From: Roseivirga spongicola
GTDB taxonomy: Bacteria; Bacteroidota; Bacteroidia; Cytophagales; Cyclobacteriaceae
DNA: 64,000 nucleotides
Assembly: GCF_001592965.1 (NCBI RefSeq)
Contig: NZ_LRPC01000001.1
Location: forward strand, 992,001-1,056,000
Direction of reading: 5' to 3'
Of this stretch, positions 45,454-54,850 are shown in pieces (position 1 is the stretch's first letter; each line of letters starts with the position of its first letter). The notes under the pieces are model-generated. The model worked only from the letters and a program-made list of their open reading frames with translations. It had not been told where the DNA came from and searched no databases. Position numbers and translations under genes: made by a program.

Positions 45454-46749
45454 ATGAAAGCTGTAGTCATTTGTTTTATGCTCATTCTCTGTCAGGCATT
45501 AGCTTTTGGCCAAAGACAGTCTTTGCTTCAAACTCAGGTGACGGTTAGTTTTAGCAATACATCTATTGAAGAGATTCTGAAATCTCTAGAAACCGAATCG
45601 CTGTCATTTGTTTATTCACCAGAAGTTTTTGATGTAAAAAAGCGAGTTAGTATCAATAGACATAATACTGCATTAGCTTCAGTGGTCACTGAGTTGTTTT
45701 TGGGTCAGTCAGTTGAAATGCATGAAATGAATGGTCAGGTTTTGTTGAGAAAGAAAATCACCCCAAAACCTGATTCGCAGCAAGAGGTTTTAGACACCAT
45801 TAGAACTCAACCAAGCGTATCACCCTCCATTGTAGTTAGTTCAAGTTCCACTGTTCAAAAAGCAGCCATTATTGAGAAAAGCGAGCCTGTTCCCACTCAG
45901 CAGATGAATCAACAGGAAAAGCAAGCAAGCTTAGACTCTTTGGCAAACCCCACGGTGGACGATAGTGTAGATTCATTTGGCTCACAGGTTAGAGCTCCTA
46001 CATCATCTCTACTTGCACAAACAAGTACTTTTATTCCTAGGTGGAACATGCGGCCTTATGAGCCCTATGCTTACCAAGCTAATCCCTTAGCCTTAGACTA
46101 TTCACTCTTGCTACCGAAGTTTAAGGAAGAGGCACCACAACCCTCTATTTGGGACGAAATTGCCAGTGAGAACAGAAAAAACACGAAGCGCGAGAAGAAA
46201 GAGAAAAGGGCTACCGATGATAGGAAATTCAGGATGGGTCTGGGTCTTTATACCGGTTTCGCTCCACTAGATAATTTGGATGCCTTTTTAATTGGTGGGC
46301 GGATTATGTATTATCCATCTATCAGAACTGGAGTTGGCTTTAATGCAAACGCCTTATTATCTAAAAGTTTCTACAGCGAAACTTTGCAAAAAGATATCAG
46401 AGTAGAAGGCGGTTATGGTGGTTTAGCTATAGAATATGTACTGTTCCCAAAGAGTGTTATTCACATAAATTTACCGCTTACTCTAGGGGCAGGTGGTTAT
46501 AATTATGTTGAGTCGGAAGACCCATTTGCGCCTATAGATCCTGAAAATTCTGAAGCCTTTTTTATGATAGAAGTTGGAGCTGAGTTAGAGGTTAATGTGG
46601 CGAAGTTCTTGAAAATTGGAGCAGGCTTTAGCTATAGAAGTATATCTGGTTCAGACTTCCTGAACCGAGATAACAACCAGGATATTATCAAAGCCTCTGC
46701 ACTAGAGGGTGTTAACTACGGTATAATTCTAAAGTTTGGTAGGTTCTAG
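45454..46749 (+). CDS. STN-domain protein fused to an outer-membrane barrel-like domain
   Basis: 431 residues from the ATG at 45454 (a TTG at 45448 is also in frame). Signal peptide to ~residue 20. An STN (secretin/TonB short N-terminal) domain at ~25-105 (VSFSNTSIEEILKSLETESLSFVYSPE) is followed by a low-complexity Ser/Gln/Pro-rich linker (~110-240) and a ~180-residue barrel-like domain (GGYGGLAIEYVLFPKSVIHINLPLTLGAGGYNYV). There is no plug or full-length TonB receptor. STN domains signal to FecR, and the FecR gene is two genes upstream, so this is probably its outer-membrane signalling partner. Confidence 0.78.
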   Translation: MKAVVICFMLILCQALAFGQRQSLLQTQVTVSFSNTSIEEILKSLETESLSFVYSPEVFDVKKRVSINRHNTALASVVTELFLGQSVEMHEMNGQVLLRKKITPKPDSQQEVLDTIRTQPSVSPSIVVSSSSTVQKAAIIEKSEPVPTQQMNQQEKQASLDSLANPTVDDSVDSFGSQVRAPTSSLLAQTSTFIPRWNMRPYEPYAYQANPLALDYSLLLPKFKEEAPQPSIWDEIASENRKNTKREKKEKRATDDRKFRMGLGLYTGFAPLDNLDAFLIGGRIMYYPSIRTGVGFNANALLSKSFYSETLQKDIRVEGGYGGLAIEYVLFPKSVIHINLPLTLGAGGYNYVESEDPFAPIDPENSEAFFMIEVGAELEVNVAKFLKIGAGFSYRSISGSDFLNRDNNQDIIKASALEGVNYGIILKFGRF

Positions 46750-47399
46750 ATTCCAGAAAGATATTCTGTGAGTTCCTTATGGCTTCTCACTAAGTCTAAA
46801 GCACCTAGCTGTTTCAGCTTTTCTCCATGTCCGTTTCTTACATGAGTTCCACCTAAAAAACCTACCGTTTTTAAGCCAGCAGCCGTAGAGGCGGTTACTC
46901 CAGCAACACTGTCTTCTATAACCAAAACCTCTTCTTTGTTAAGGTTCAATTTTTCTAAAGCCAACAGATAAACTGCAGGGTCAGGTTTTCCCTTAGGTAC
47001 CATTTCGGCAGAAAACACTCTTTTCTGGAATATATGATTGGCTTCTAATAATTCTATGGCCTCTAACACGTAGTCTTCGGCACTATTGGAAACCATACTT
47101 GCAGTAACGGGAACGCCAGATAGCATTTCTTTGACGCCAACAATAGGACGCATGTTTCGCCTTATCTCCTCATCCATGAAAGCCACTGCCTCGCGAGTTG
47201 CTGTGCTAGCTGCTAGCAGCTGTTTAGCCTTCAAGATTTCTAAAATGTCTGTGAAAGTTTTACCTGTATAATCGGCTATAAAGGTTTCAATGTTAATATC
47301 TACGCCTTCAGAAATAAGCCAGTTGGTTACTACTTCTGCAGCTACAATTTCAGTGTCGATCAGAACTCCGTCACAATCGAACAGTATATGTTTTGTCAT
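46746..47399 (-). CDS. HAD-superfamily hydrolase, beta-phosphoglucomutase-like
   Basis: 217 residues. Motif I FDCDGVLIDTE, motif II MVSNSAED, and motif III/IV KGKPDPAVYLLA ... VIEDSVAGVTASTAAGL give a complete HAD active site with a helical cap (~15-85). Substrates are probably sugar phosphates. It overlaps the LOG-family gene by one base (TAATG), so the two are translationally coupled, and it converges on the STN-barrel gene. Confidence 0.9.
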   Translation of the reverse strand: MTKHILFDCDGVLIDTEIVAAEVVTNWLISEGVDINIETFIADYTGKTFTDILEILKAKQLLAASTATREAVAFMDEEIRRNMRPIVGVKEMLSGVPVTASMVSNSAEDYVLEAIELLEANHIFQKRVFSAEMVPKGKPDPAVYLLALEKLNLNKEEVLVIEDSVAGVTASTAAGLKTVGFLGGTHVRNGHGEKLKQLGALDLVRSHKELTEYLSGI

Positions 47400-48103
47400 T
47401 AGAAATTCGGAGAAAGCAAGTATTTAGAATAGAACTCATCGATTACTCTTACCGCATCTGTTGGGGTTTCTACTATGCTTATCAGATCTAAATCGGTATT
47501 ACTAATATTTCCGAATTTCAACATAGTGCCTTTTACCCAATCTATAAGCCCAGACCAGAATGCTTCACCAACCAAAACAATTGGGAAGCGCCCAATTTTG
47601 TTAGTTTGAATTAACGTAATGGCTTCAAAAAGCTCATCTAATGTTCCAAACCCACCCGGCATAACCACAAAGCCTTGAGAGTACTTAACAAACATAACTT
47701 TGCGCACAAAGAAATAATCGAACGTAATGAGTTTATCTGGGTCTATGTAAATGTTATTGCCTTGCTCATGCGGTAGCTCAATGTTTAGCCCAACGGATTT
47801 TCCGTTTTCACTTCTGGCGCCTTTGTTTCCGGCTTCCATAATGCCTGGTCCACCACCAGTAATAACTCCGTAACCGTGTCTGACCAACTTGGCTGCAATA
47901 TCTTCTGCCATTTGATAATATTCAGTGCCGGGCTTAGTTCTGGCAGAACCGAAGATAGATACACAAGGGCCAATTTTAGCGAGCTTTTCAAAGCCTTCAA
48001 CCATTTCGGCCATTACTTTAAAAATTACCCAAGAGTCGTGGGTCTTAATTTCGTTCCAATCTCTGTCTCTAAATGCCTGCTTGATTTTATCTTCGTTGTT
48101 CAT
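47399..48103 (-). CDS. LOG-family (TIGR00730) phosphoribohydrolase
   Basis: 234 residues. The nucleotide-binding Rossmann core has GGGPGIMEAGNKGA and the diagnostic PGGFGTLDELFEA motif. Characterised members split nucleoside 5'-monophosphates (including cytokinin-type) into base and ribose-5-phosphate. It is the first gene of a pair with the HAD hydrolase, which could act on a released phosphosugar; that link is inference. Confidence 0.9.
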   Translation of the reverse strand: MNNEDKIKQAFRDRDWNEIKTHDSWVIFKVMAEMVEGFEKLAKIGPCVSIFGSARTKPGTEYYQMAEDIAAKLVRHGYGVITGGGPGIMEAGNKGARSENGKSVGLNIELPHEQGNNIYIDPDKLITFDYFFVRKVMFVKYSQGFVVMPGGFGTLDELFEAITLIQTNKIGRFPIVLVGEAFWSGLIDWVKGTMLKFGNISNTDLDLISIVETPTDAVRVIDEFYSKYLLSPNF

Positions 48104-48206
48104 ATTATTCTGTTTGAGTTAAACATAGGTGAAAACCTTTTTCTAAACGGATGCACCATATCAAAGTTCCTTTAAGTTTTAATGAACTTACTGCTTTGAT
48201 CTCTAA

Positions 48207-49106
48207 TTACATGGATTTGAGGTGTTTTAGTGCTGGCTCTAGTTTAGGGTGATCATACTCAAAACCAGCTTCCATAATCTTTTCACTACTTACTCTATTT
48301 CCTCCCACAACCATTTTGGCCATTTCGCCTAGAACTACCTTTAGTGCAAGACCAGGTACTGGAATTGGAACATATTTTTTGTCGAAAGCTTTAGCAGCTG
48401 CTTCTGTAACTTCTCGGTTGGTGGCAGGTTTTGGTCCTACAGCATTGTAAGTGCCTACCATTTGATCGTTCTCTAATGCGTAAAGGAACATCTTGCAAAG
48501 ATCGTCTATATGAATCCAGCTCATATATTGTTTTCCGTTGCCTAAAGGAGCGGCTACCGGTGGCTTGAGTAGTTCTACTAAAGCGCCTCCTTCTTTGCTA
48601 AAGACCACGCCAATTCGGAGTTGTACCAAGCGAATATCAAGGTCTGTTACCTTGCTAGTTGAAGTTTCCCAAGCATCTACTACGTGGGCTAGAAAATCGT
48701 GCCCAACAGGCGCTGTTTCTTTTAGGTTGGTGGTTCCAGTATCTAGTCCATAATAGCCAATGGCAGAGGCAGAAATAAAGGTTTTAACTTTGTTATCTAT
48801 GTTTTTTAGCGTGTTATAGAGTAAAAAAGAGGTCTTAGTACGGCTATTGTATATTTCTTCCTTGCGTTCTGCTGTCCACCTTTTGTCTGCCACTCCCGCA
48901 CCAGCAAGGTGAATGACAGCCTCTACTCCATTAAACGCACCACTTTCAATGTATTCCTTCTTATAGTCCCATTCAAAAATGGGGTATGGTTTAGAAGCAT
49001 CTTTAGACCTGCTGAGTACAACCACTTCATGCCCTTTAGATTTAAGTAGTGGAATAAGTCTTGAGCCAACTAGACCAGTCCCTCCTGTAATTAATACTTT
49101 AGCCAT
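48207..49106 (-). CDS. TIGR01777-family NAD-dependent epimerase/dehydratase-like protein
   Basis: 299 residues from the Met before AKVLITGGTGLVGSRL; a Met 20 residues upstream (49166) is in frame, but the Rossmann strand normally begins at the start used. GGTGLVGS binds NAD(P), ISASAIGYYG carries the Tyr-containing motif, and the C-terminus has the DUF1731-type segment (VPIPVPGLALKVVLGEMAKMVVGG). It is an SDR-type enzyme of unknown substrate (SulA/YfcH-like). It is a single gene. Confidence 0.9.
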   Translation of the reverse strand: MAKVLITGGTGLVGSRLIPLLKSKGHEVVVLSRSKDASKPYPIFEWDYKKEYIESGAFNGVEAVIHLAGAGVADKRWTAERKEEIYNSRTKTSFLLYNTLKNIDNKVKTFISASAIGYYGLDTGTTNLKETAPVGHDFLAHVVDAWETSTSKVTDLDIRLVQLRIGVVFSKEGGALVELLKPPVAAPLGNGKQYMSWIHIDDLCKMFLYALENDQMVGTYNAVGPKPATNREVTEAAAKAFDKKYVPIPVPGLALKVVLGEMAKMVVGGNRVSSEKIMEAGFEYDHPKLEPALKHLKSM

Positions 49107-49152
49107 AGACTTAAAAGTAGGGAATGGCCTCGAATGTTTGGCAGATGAACAT

Positions 49153-49176
49153 AAAAAAAGCCGCACTGGGCGGCTT
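49153..49176 (-). terminator. Rho-independent terminator of the blaI-blaR1 operon
   Basis: AAGCCGC (49158-49164) and GCGGCTT (49170-49176) pair around 5 nt and are followed on the minus strand by T residues. It lies directly after the BlaR1 stop codon. Confidence 0.8.
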
Positions 49177-49179
49177 AAA

Positions 49180-51723
49180 CTATTTTTCAGTTTCGACTAT
49201 AAGTAAGGAAGAAGCATTACCAAGTTTTCGCTTTGAATGGTAGTTATACATGGTTTTTCCTTTAACAATGGTCAGCTTACCGATCTTTTGAATGTTTAAT
49301 TTTGACTTAATGTCTTCTAAACTCCAATCCTTTTTGAGTTTTCCATTTAACTCTATTGCCACTTTAGTTCTTTCAAGGGTGGTTAGAGTATGGTTTAAAA
49401 TGTCTTCCCTATTGGATTTATTGAGGTAAAACACACTTTGATTGGGGTTACCCAAAATATTGTTGATGGAGAGGGAGTCCATTTTATATTGAATACCGAT
49501 TGAGGCATAATTAATCTTCGGAATGCCTGTATTTTCTCCAATGAACTGATAAGTATTTGATATTCTGTCGGTAAGAAGATCTTTTCTATTCAAGGCATCC
49601 AAAAACTGACCTTTAATTTCTAAATCATTCATTCCTTGGTTTTCATAAAGCTGAATCAACGTGTTCAGTTTTTGGCTTTCTCTGTTAAGAAACTCCAACT
49701 CCCTATGCCTTCTATATTCGTTTAATGCCCTTTCTTTTTCGTTGCCAGTAAGTTCTATTCCATTGACAAGTATTTGCTTTGGTTCGAAATTTTCGTCTAG
49801 AATAAATTGGGCTTTGTCAGTTGGCTTGTTTATCTCAGGGTCTTGGTTGGTAATTCTTATTACTTCTCGATAGTCGTTGAACTTATCAAAGGCAATTACC
49901 TCTTTCATTCTATTTCCTGTGTAGAATTCTACTTTTCGAATTTTGAGTATCAAGGAGTCAGAAAGGTCTGTTAGCTTTTTACCTGGTATGACTATATTAT
50001 CAATCACCAATAAAGGTTCTGAGCCATTCAGACTATATTTAATATTTATTGACCTGAAGAGATCTCGATTTTCAGCTCCACCAGGGAATTGCATCAAGCT
50101 ATATGTGCCACTGGTTGTACTGTTTCTTTCTTTCGAGTAACGCTTTTCTAGTTCTGCATCTATTTCAGCATTATTTTCTAGTACTTTCTTTGTCTCTATT
50201 ATGTCTTTGGTGAGTTTATCTAACCTTTCTTGATATACATTGACTCTTTCTTGTTGAACCTTATCTCGATTGTTTTCTAAGTTTTGAATCTGTTCTAGTC
50301 GTTTTTCTACTCTATTCCTCTCTTCTTGAAGGATAGCTTCTCTCTGTCTCAATTCATTTCGGACTTGCTCTTCATAGGAATTTGAGGATGTTTTTGGTTT
50401 TGTAAGCCCAAGGCTCACTAGTTTGGTGTAGGCTTGCTTATAGTTAATCAGTTCAGTGCTTTTCAGCTCCTTTCCATCTTTGGTAATTTGTAGCAGTTCT
50501 CCCTCCTCATCAAATTCGAAAATGAATGCTTTTGGTTTATTGACCATTTCCAAAATAGCTTTAGACACTGCCAAGCTATCATTGTCTTGTGGCAGAGGAG
50601 CACTATCAAATTCAGGGTTACCGATGCTCGGCTGAATAGTTTCAGTATGAGTGGCAGAATCTAAATCTAAGAGCATGGAAGCAGGTAGGTTTTCTTCTGC
50701 ATTTTCGGTTTTCGGCAGGGTATCCTGCACACTCATTAGGCCAAATGCGACCAGCAGTATGGCGATGGTAAAGGTGGCACTTAGCCAATTGGGTTGTTGT
50801 TTTGAATTCATCATAATGTTAATGCGTTTAAGGACCTGATTTTTTGAGTTTCCCGCAAAGGCAAGACCGGGTTGGTTCATGCTGAAAGCTTGAACTTTGG
50901 CCAAGGCTTTGATCATAGGGAGTTTCTTTTCTGAGTATTTGAGTGCCAACTCATCGGTGGCATATTCGCGCTCATTGTCAAGCTGGCTTTTCATCCACCA
51001 ATAAGCAGGGTGATAGAAAAATACTATCTGTAATACGTTGATAATGATGTTGATAACAAAGTCGTTTCGTTTCAAATGAGCCAGTTCATGGTATAGAATG
51101 GCTTCTACCTCCTCTATAGAAAGCCCTTCGATTAAGCCAATGGGAAAGAGAATGGTAGGTCGGATGACTCCTATAATGATGGGGCTTTTGATCCAATGAC
51201 TAGACCTCAGCTGGACTTTTGTTCGGATACTTAAACTGTGTTTAACTTTATTCAACAGCCCATTTAGGCCTTCAGCCTCCAAAAAACCAGAGTTATTAAT
51301 GAGCCTTTTCATCCAGATGAAAGAACCGATAATCTTAAGAAAGAATAGCCCCACACCCACAAACCAAATGAAGGCTATGGTTGAAGCATTTTTCTTTAGC
51401 CATAGCATGGTGGTGTTACTTTCCTGATTAAGGCTAATAGGTTGAAAATCTGTGGGTAAGTCAAAAGAGTTGCTTTCAGTAAGTAGTTGGGCTGGTACAG
51501 AGTTTTCCACATAAGCATTTGGCCAGAAGAAGTATAGGTTGAAGGCTAGAATGATAGGAAGTAAGGCAATTCCCGCCAAGGTAGTATTATACCTGACTTT
51601 CGCTCTTTTGTTGCGGAGCATCACCAAGGCTAAGAGCAATAAAAAAAGCAGTAAAGCTCCTTGCCAAAGTGAATGTACTAAGCTGAGGCCTAGCGCTTCT
51701 AGTATGTGATTACTGGTGTCCAT
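49180..51723 (-). CDS. BlaR1-like M56 metallopeptidase with long coiled-coil C-terminus
   Basis: 847 residues. Four membrane helices in the first ~330 residues surround a zinc metallopeptidase site YHELAHLKRND (~209). After the fourth helix (~325-345) the chain has no penicillin-binding domain. Instead it has a charged coiled coil (~450-540, REAILQEERNRVEKRLEQIQNLE) and a mixed region to the end. In BlaR1/BlaI pairs the protease domain triggers repressor cleavage. The sensed signal here is probably not a beta-lactam. It overlaps the BlaI gene by 14 bp. Confidence 0.88.
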   Translation of the reverse strand: MDTSNHILEALGLSLVHSLWQGALLLFLLLLALVMLRNKRAKVRYNTTLAGIALLPIILAFNLYFFWPNAYVENSVPAQLLTESNSFDLPTDFQPISLNQESNTTMLWLKKNASTIAFIWFVGVGLFFLKIIGSFIWMKRLINNSGFLEAEGLNGLLNKVKHSLSIRTKVQLRSSHWIKSPIIIGVIRPTILFPIGLIEGLSIEEVEAILYHELAHLKRNDFVINIIINVLQIVFFYHPAYWWMKSQLDNEREYATDELALKYSEKKLPMIKALAKVQAFSMNQPGLAFAGNSKNQVLKRINIMMNSKQQPNWLSATFTIAILLVAFGLMSVQDTLPKTENAEENLPASMLLDLDSATHTETIQPSIGNPEFDSAPLPQDNDSLAVSKAILEMVNKPKAFIFEFDEEGELLQITKDGKELKSTELINYKQAYTKLVSLGLTKPKTSSNSYEEQVRNELRQREAILQEERNRVEKRLEQIQNLENNRDKVQQERVNVYQERLDKLTKDIIETKKVLENNAEIDAELEKRYSKERNSTTSGTYSLMQFPGGAENRDLFRSINIKYSLNGSEPLLVIDNIVIPGKKLTDLSDSLILKIRKVEFYTGNRMKEVIAFDKFNDYREVIRITNQDPEINKPTDKAQFILDENFEPKQILVNGIELTGNEKERALNEYRRHRELEFLNRESQKLNTLIQLYENQGMNDLEIKGQFLDALNRKDLLTDRISNTYQFIGENTGIPKINYASIGIQYKMDSLSINNILGNPNQSVFYLNKSNREDILNHTLTTLERTKVAIELNGKLKKDWSLEDIKSKLNIQKIGKLTIVKGKTMYNYHSKRKLGNASSLLIVETEK

Positions 51724-52087
51724 CGTTTTCCAATTTCTGAATGAGTGCTTTTATTTCTTCTAGCTCTTTAGCGGAGGTTTTTCCTGAGCCTAGTGCGCTT
51801 AGCACCAGTTTGCTGGCAGAACCACCAAAGGCCGTATTGAGCAGCTTATCTAGCATTTCTCCCTGAATATCTTCTGCCTTTACTTTGGCAGAATAGATAT
51901 GAGTTCGAGCGCTTTCATCTCTTTCTACCAAGCCTTTTTGTGTCATTATCTGCAACAACTTTAAAGTAGTTGTGTAGCCAACTTCTTTTTGCTGATTGAT
52001 GATGTTGTTGACGGTTCTTACGTTCGAAGGCCCCTCATTCCATAGAATGTTCAGGATTTCCAGCTCACTTTCGGTAGGTTTAATCAT
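51710..52087 (-). CDS. BlaI/MecI/CopY-family repressor
   Basis: 125 residues from the Met of MIKPTESELEILNILW. A Met 8 codons upstream (52111) is in frame but would lie inside an operator site. The winged helix (~5-75) contains VRTVNNIINQQKEVGYTTTLKLLQIMTQKGLV, and the C-terminal part is the dimerisation region. Three TACGAA-N4-TTCGTA palindromes stand immediately upstream. It pairs with the M56 protein in one operon. Confidence 0.93.
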   Translation of the reverse strand: MIKPTESELEILNILWNEGPSNVRTVNNIINQQKEVGYTTTLKLLQIMTQKGLVERDESARTHIYSAKVKAEDIQGEMLDKLLNTAFGGSASKLVLSALGSGKTSAKELEEIKALIQKLENDGHQ

Positions 52088-52089
52088 AG

Positions 52090-52161
52090 TACGATTTGTT
52101 TCGTACTTCAATTATATACGAAGATTTTCGTAATAGGAATTTATCTACGAATTATTTCGTA
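52090..52161. promoter_or_regulatory. Three BlaI-type operator palindromes
   Basis: Sites at 52090-52105 (TACGAT-TTGT-TTCGTA, one mismatch), 52117-52132 (TACGAA-GATT-TTCGTA) and 52146-52161 (TACGAA-TTAT-TTCGTA). Spacing between site starts is 27 and 29 bp. They fill the gap between the blaI start and the 3' end of the upstream antiporter gene. Confidence 0.8.
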
Positions 52162-52191
52162 ATAAACCTGATGGAGCTCATTAGTAAGGGC

Positions 52192-54075
52192 TTACTTCTG
52201 AGAAAGTCTGATTTGCTCGCTATCCCAATGGTGGTCTTCTTCTACCAAACCTCGCTTGAGGTCTTCCTCCAGAAGTCTTTCTTGTTGCTCAATTTCTTCC
52301 TTCGCTTTAAAAATGTACTCTTCGCTATTGGAAGGTTTCTCGGAAAGACGCTTCAGACTGTCTTCGTCATATTTTATAAAATTTTGGCCTTGCCTAAACA
52401 GGCTATACTTTCTAAAGCCCATATGGCTGAGCACATCGGTTGCCAATTTTACAGAAGTATCTAGGGTTTCTCTGTAAACGTTCTCAATGCCCATGTTTAG
52501 AAGCTCATAAGCGTCAATTCTGCTTTTGGCTCTTACCATAAGCCGAACATTAGGGTAGTTTTTTTGCACCAACTTCACCAAATCCATGGTTACGTCTGGA
52601 TTGTCTATGGCACAGATGAGGGTGTCAGCCTCCGCAATTCCAGCAGACTCAAGAAGCTCTTTTCTGGTAGCGTCACCATAATATACCTCGAAACCCATTT
52701 TACGAAGAATGTCTACTCGTGAAGAGTCTTGGTCTAGAATGGTGGCTTCAATTCCATGAGACCGAAGAAACCTGCCAACCGTACTTCCGAAATGTCCGAA
52801 GCCAACTAAAATGGTTCGGTGCGATTTGGCAATATGATCCATTGATCTGGCCTCAGACTTTTTAGTACCCACTCTTGGTAAAACAAGCCTTTCATTGAGC
52901 ACATTTAAAAAGGGTGTCAGCGTCATGGAAAGGGCAGTTACCACCAGCATAATGTCTAAATGTTCTCGGTCTAAAATATTGAGCTGAAAAGCGAATGATA
53001 GAATTACAAAGGCAAATTCACCTACCTGAGCCAAACCAACTCCTAGTAAGAGTCTTTGGTCCATCTTTAATTTGAATATGTATGCTACTACATAAATGAT
53101 TATGGCTTTCATCAGGATGATACCCACCACAAGGCCGCTTATCATTAGCGGGTTTTCGCTCAGCACTACAAAGTTGATGGAGGCACCAACCGCAATAAAG
53201 AATAGCCCAAGCAGTAGGCCCTTAAATGGTTCTAAGTTGCTTTCTAATTCATGCTTAAATTCACTTGTGGCCAGTACAACTCCGCCTAAAAATGCACCTA
53301 GGGCTGGGCTTAAACCAACCAATTCCATAGCTAATGCTAGCCCCAAGACTATCAGCAACCCACATGCTACTAGCAGCTCTCTTACCTTGGTTTGTGCAAC
53401 TAGCCTAAGCATAGGGACGAACAAATACCTACCAGCTAACACCACGGAAACTACAGAAAGCACAATAGTTAAGGCTTGTAAACCGATAGGCAAGCCTTCT
53501 AGCAAATATCCTTTCAGTCCTTCACTGTGTCCGTCACCTGTAGCAGTATGTGAGTTTTCGCTGGCTAAAAGCGGGATTATGGCCAGCATTGGAATAACAA
53601 TAATATCTTGAAAAAGCAGAATGGAGAAAGAGGCAGCACCACTTGGTGTTTCCATCATGCCTTTTTCTTTCACGGTTTGCAGTACAATGGCAGTAGAAGA
53701 TAGCGCCACTGCCATAGCAAAAATGATAGAAACGTTCCACCCAAAACCTACCAACTGAAAAAGTCCAAATGAAAGGAGAGTAGTAACAATTACTTGACCT
53801 CCACCCATTCCGACAATGCTTTTTCTCATTCGCCAGAAGTTTTTAGGCTCTATTTCTAGTCCAATCAAAAACAGCATAATAACCACCCCAAACTCAGCAA
53901 AGTGAAGAATGTCTTCTCCTTCTGAGCCAACAAAACCTATTACATAAGGGCCAATGAGAATACCTGCAAGCAAGTACCCAAGCACAGAACTGAGCCCAAA
54001 GCGCTTAGCGATGGGCACACAAATGATAGCCCCCAGAAGAAATACAATAGCCTCGAATAGTACGTTTCCACTCAT
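52192..54075 (-). CDS. CPA2-family cation:proton antiporter (KefB/KefC-like)
   Basis: 627 residues. About twelve membrane helices (~5-385) form the Na+/H+-exchanger domain, then a TrkA-N/RCK domain (~405-525; ILVGFGHFGSTVGRFLRSHGIEATILDQD) with a Rossmann glycine motif. A charged coiled C-terminus (KAKEEIEQQERLLEEDL) follows. Kef proteins export K+ in exchange for protons during electrophile stress. The gene overlaps its ancillary oxidoreductase gene by 4 bp, which supports this role. Confidence 0.92.
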   Translation of the reverse strand: MSGNVLFEAIVFLLGAIICVPIAKRFGLSSVLGYLLAGILIGPYVIGFVGSEGEDILHFAEFGVVIMLFLIGLEIEPKNFWRMRKSIVGMGGGQVIVTTLLSFGLFQLVGFGWNVSIIFAMAVALSSTAIVLQTVKEKGMMETPSGAASFSILLFQDIIVIPMLAIIPLLASENSHTATGDGHSEGLKGYLLEGLPIGLQALTIVLSVVSVVLAGRYLFVPMLRLVAQTKVRELLVACGLLIVLGLALAMELVGLSPALGAFLGGVVLATSEFKHELESNLEPFKGLLLGLFFIAVGASINFVVLSENPLMISGLVVGIILMKAIIIYVVAYIFKLKMDQRLLLGVGLAQVGEFAFVILSFAFQLNILDREHLDIMLVVTALSMTLTPFLNVLNERLVLPRVGTKKSEARSMDHIAKSHRTILVGFGHFGSTVGRFLRSHGIEATILDQDSSRVDILRKMGFEVYYGDATRKELLESAGIAEADTLICAIDNPDVTMDLVKLVQKNYPNVRLMVRAKSRIDAYELLNMGIENVYRETLDTSVKLATDVLSHMGFRKYSLFRQGQNFIKYDEDSLKRLSEKPSNSEEYIFKAKEEIEQQERLLEEDLKRGLVEEDHHWDSEQIRLSQK

Positions 54076-54674
54076 GATATAGCCGTTTTGAGTTGAGGAA
54101 TGTTGTTGAGAAAATCAGCCTGATTCAATGCGTGAAAGTCTTCTTCTTCACATAATAATTTAATGGCTGCCTTGTATTGCTGCGCATAATTTTCCACCTC
54201 ATCATCAGTAAGCGTATAAGTCCCTGTAACAGTAAAGGGAGGCAAATAAAACATGCCACAAAGTGTAGCGGTTTGCTCAAATGGTCTTAGAAATTCATTA
54301 ATGGAATAGTTGTTTTTGCCCTCTCTGCAATAGACTTCTTCTTTTCCACCTGTAGTTATTACGCTTATGGCTCTTTTACCTAAAAGTGCATTTCCTTTTG
54401 GCCCATATGCCCAGTTGTACTCCAAGACTAGATCTATCCATTGCTTAAGCAGTGGAGGGCAGCTATACCAATAAAACGGATGGTGCCACACCACAACATC
54501 GTGTTCTTCTAGTAACTTTTTTTCTTTGTCTATATCTATGTTAAAGTCTGGGTACTTTTCATACAAATCATGAATAGTAACATCAGAAGTCTGATCTATA
54601 CTTGATATTAAGGCTTTATTTATCCTTGACCGTTCAAATTTCGGATGCGCAAAAAGAATCAGTACTCTGGCCAT
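54072..54674 (-). CDS. KefF/KefG-type NAD(P)H oxidoreductase
   Basis: 200 residues, flavodoxin-like fold. ILFAHPKFERSRINKAL binds the flavin phosphate, HHPFYWYSCPPLLKQWIDLVL and NWAYGPKGNALLGKRA are the NQO1/KefF signature blocks, and TTGGKEEVY follows. Such proteins reduce quinones and activate the partner Kef antiporter. The 4-bp overlap with the antiporter gene makes the assignment firm at the level of system, less so for the precise subtype. Confidence 0.9.
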   Translation of the reverse strand: MARVLILFAHPKFERSRINKALISSIDQTSDVTIHDLYEKYPDFNIDIDKEKKLLEEHDVVVWHHPFYWYSCPPLLKQWIDLVLEYNWAYGPKGNALLGKRAISVITTGGKEEVYCREGKNNYSINEFLRPFEQTATLCGMFYLPPFTVTGTYTLTDDEVENYAQQYKAAIKLLCEEEDFHALNQADFLNNIPQLKTAIS

Positions 54675-54850
54675 ATTGTTGAAGATGGTTTGAACTTAAT
54701 TTCGTTATTCTTTCGGTGAGAAGCCAGTTTGAGAAGCTGCTTCTTAACTTCCTTTCTCAACCGTTTAAATCATAATATGAGTTCCTGAAACAGCCAGCAT
54801 TGTACTTTTTGTCTTTAGGTGTAAATTCAAAGTCACTAAACCTTATAACC

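Noticed and set aside
53096-53611. 171-codon plus-strand frame inside the Kef-type antiporter gene
   Set aside because: Antisense shadow of membrane-helix codons, with no start context or family features.
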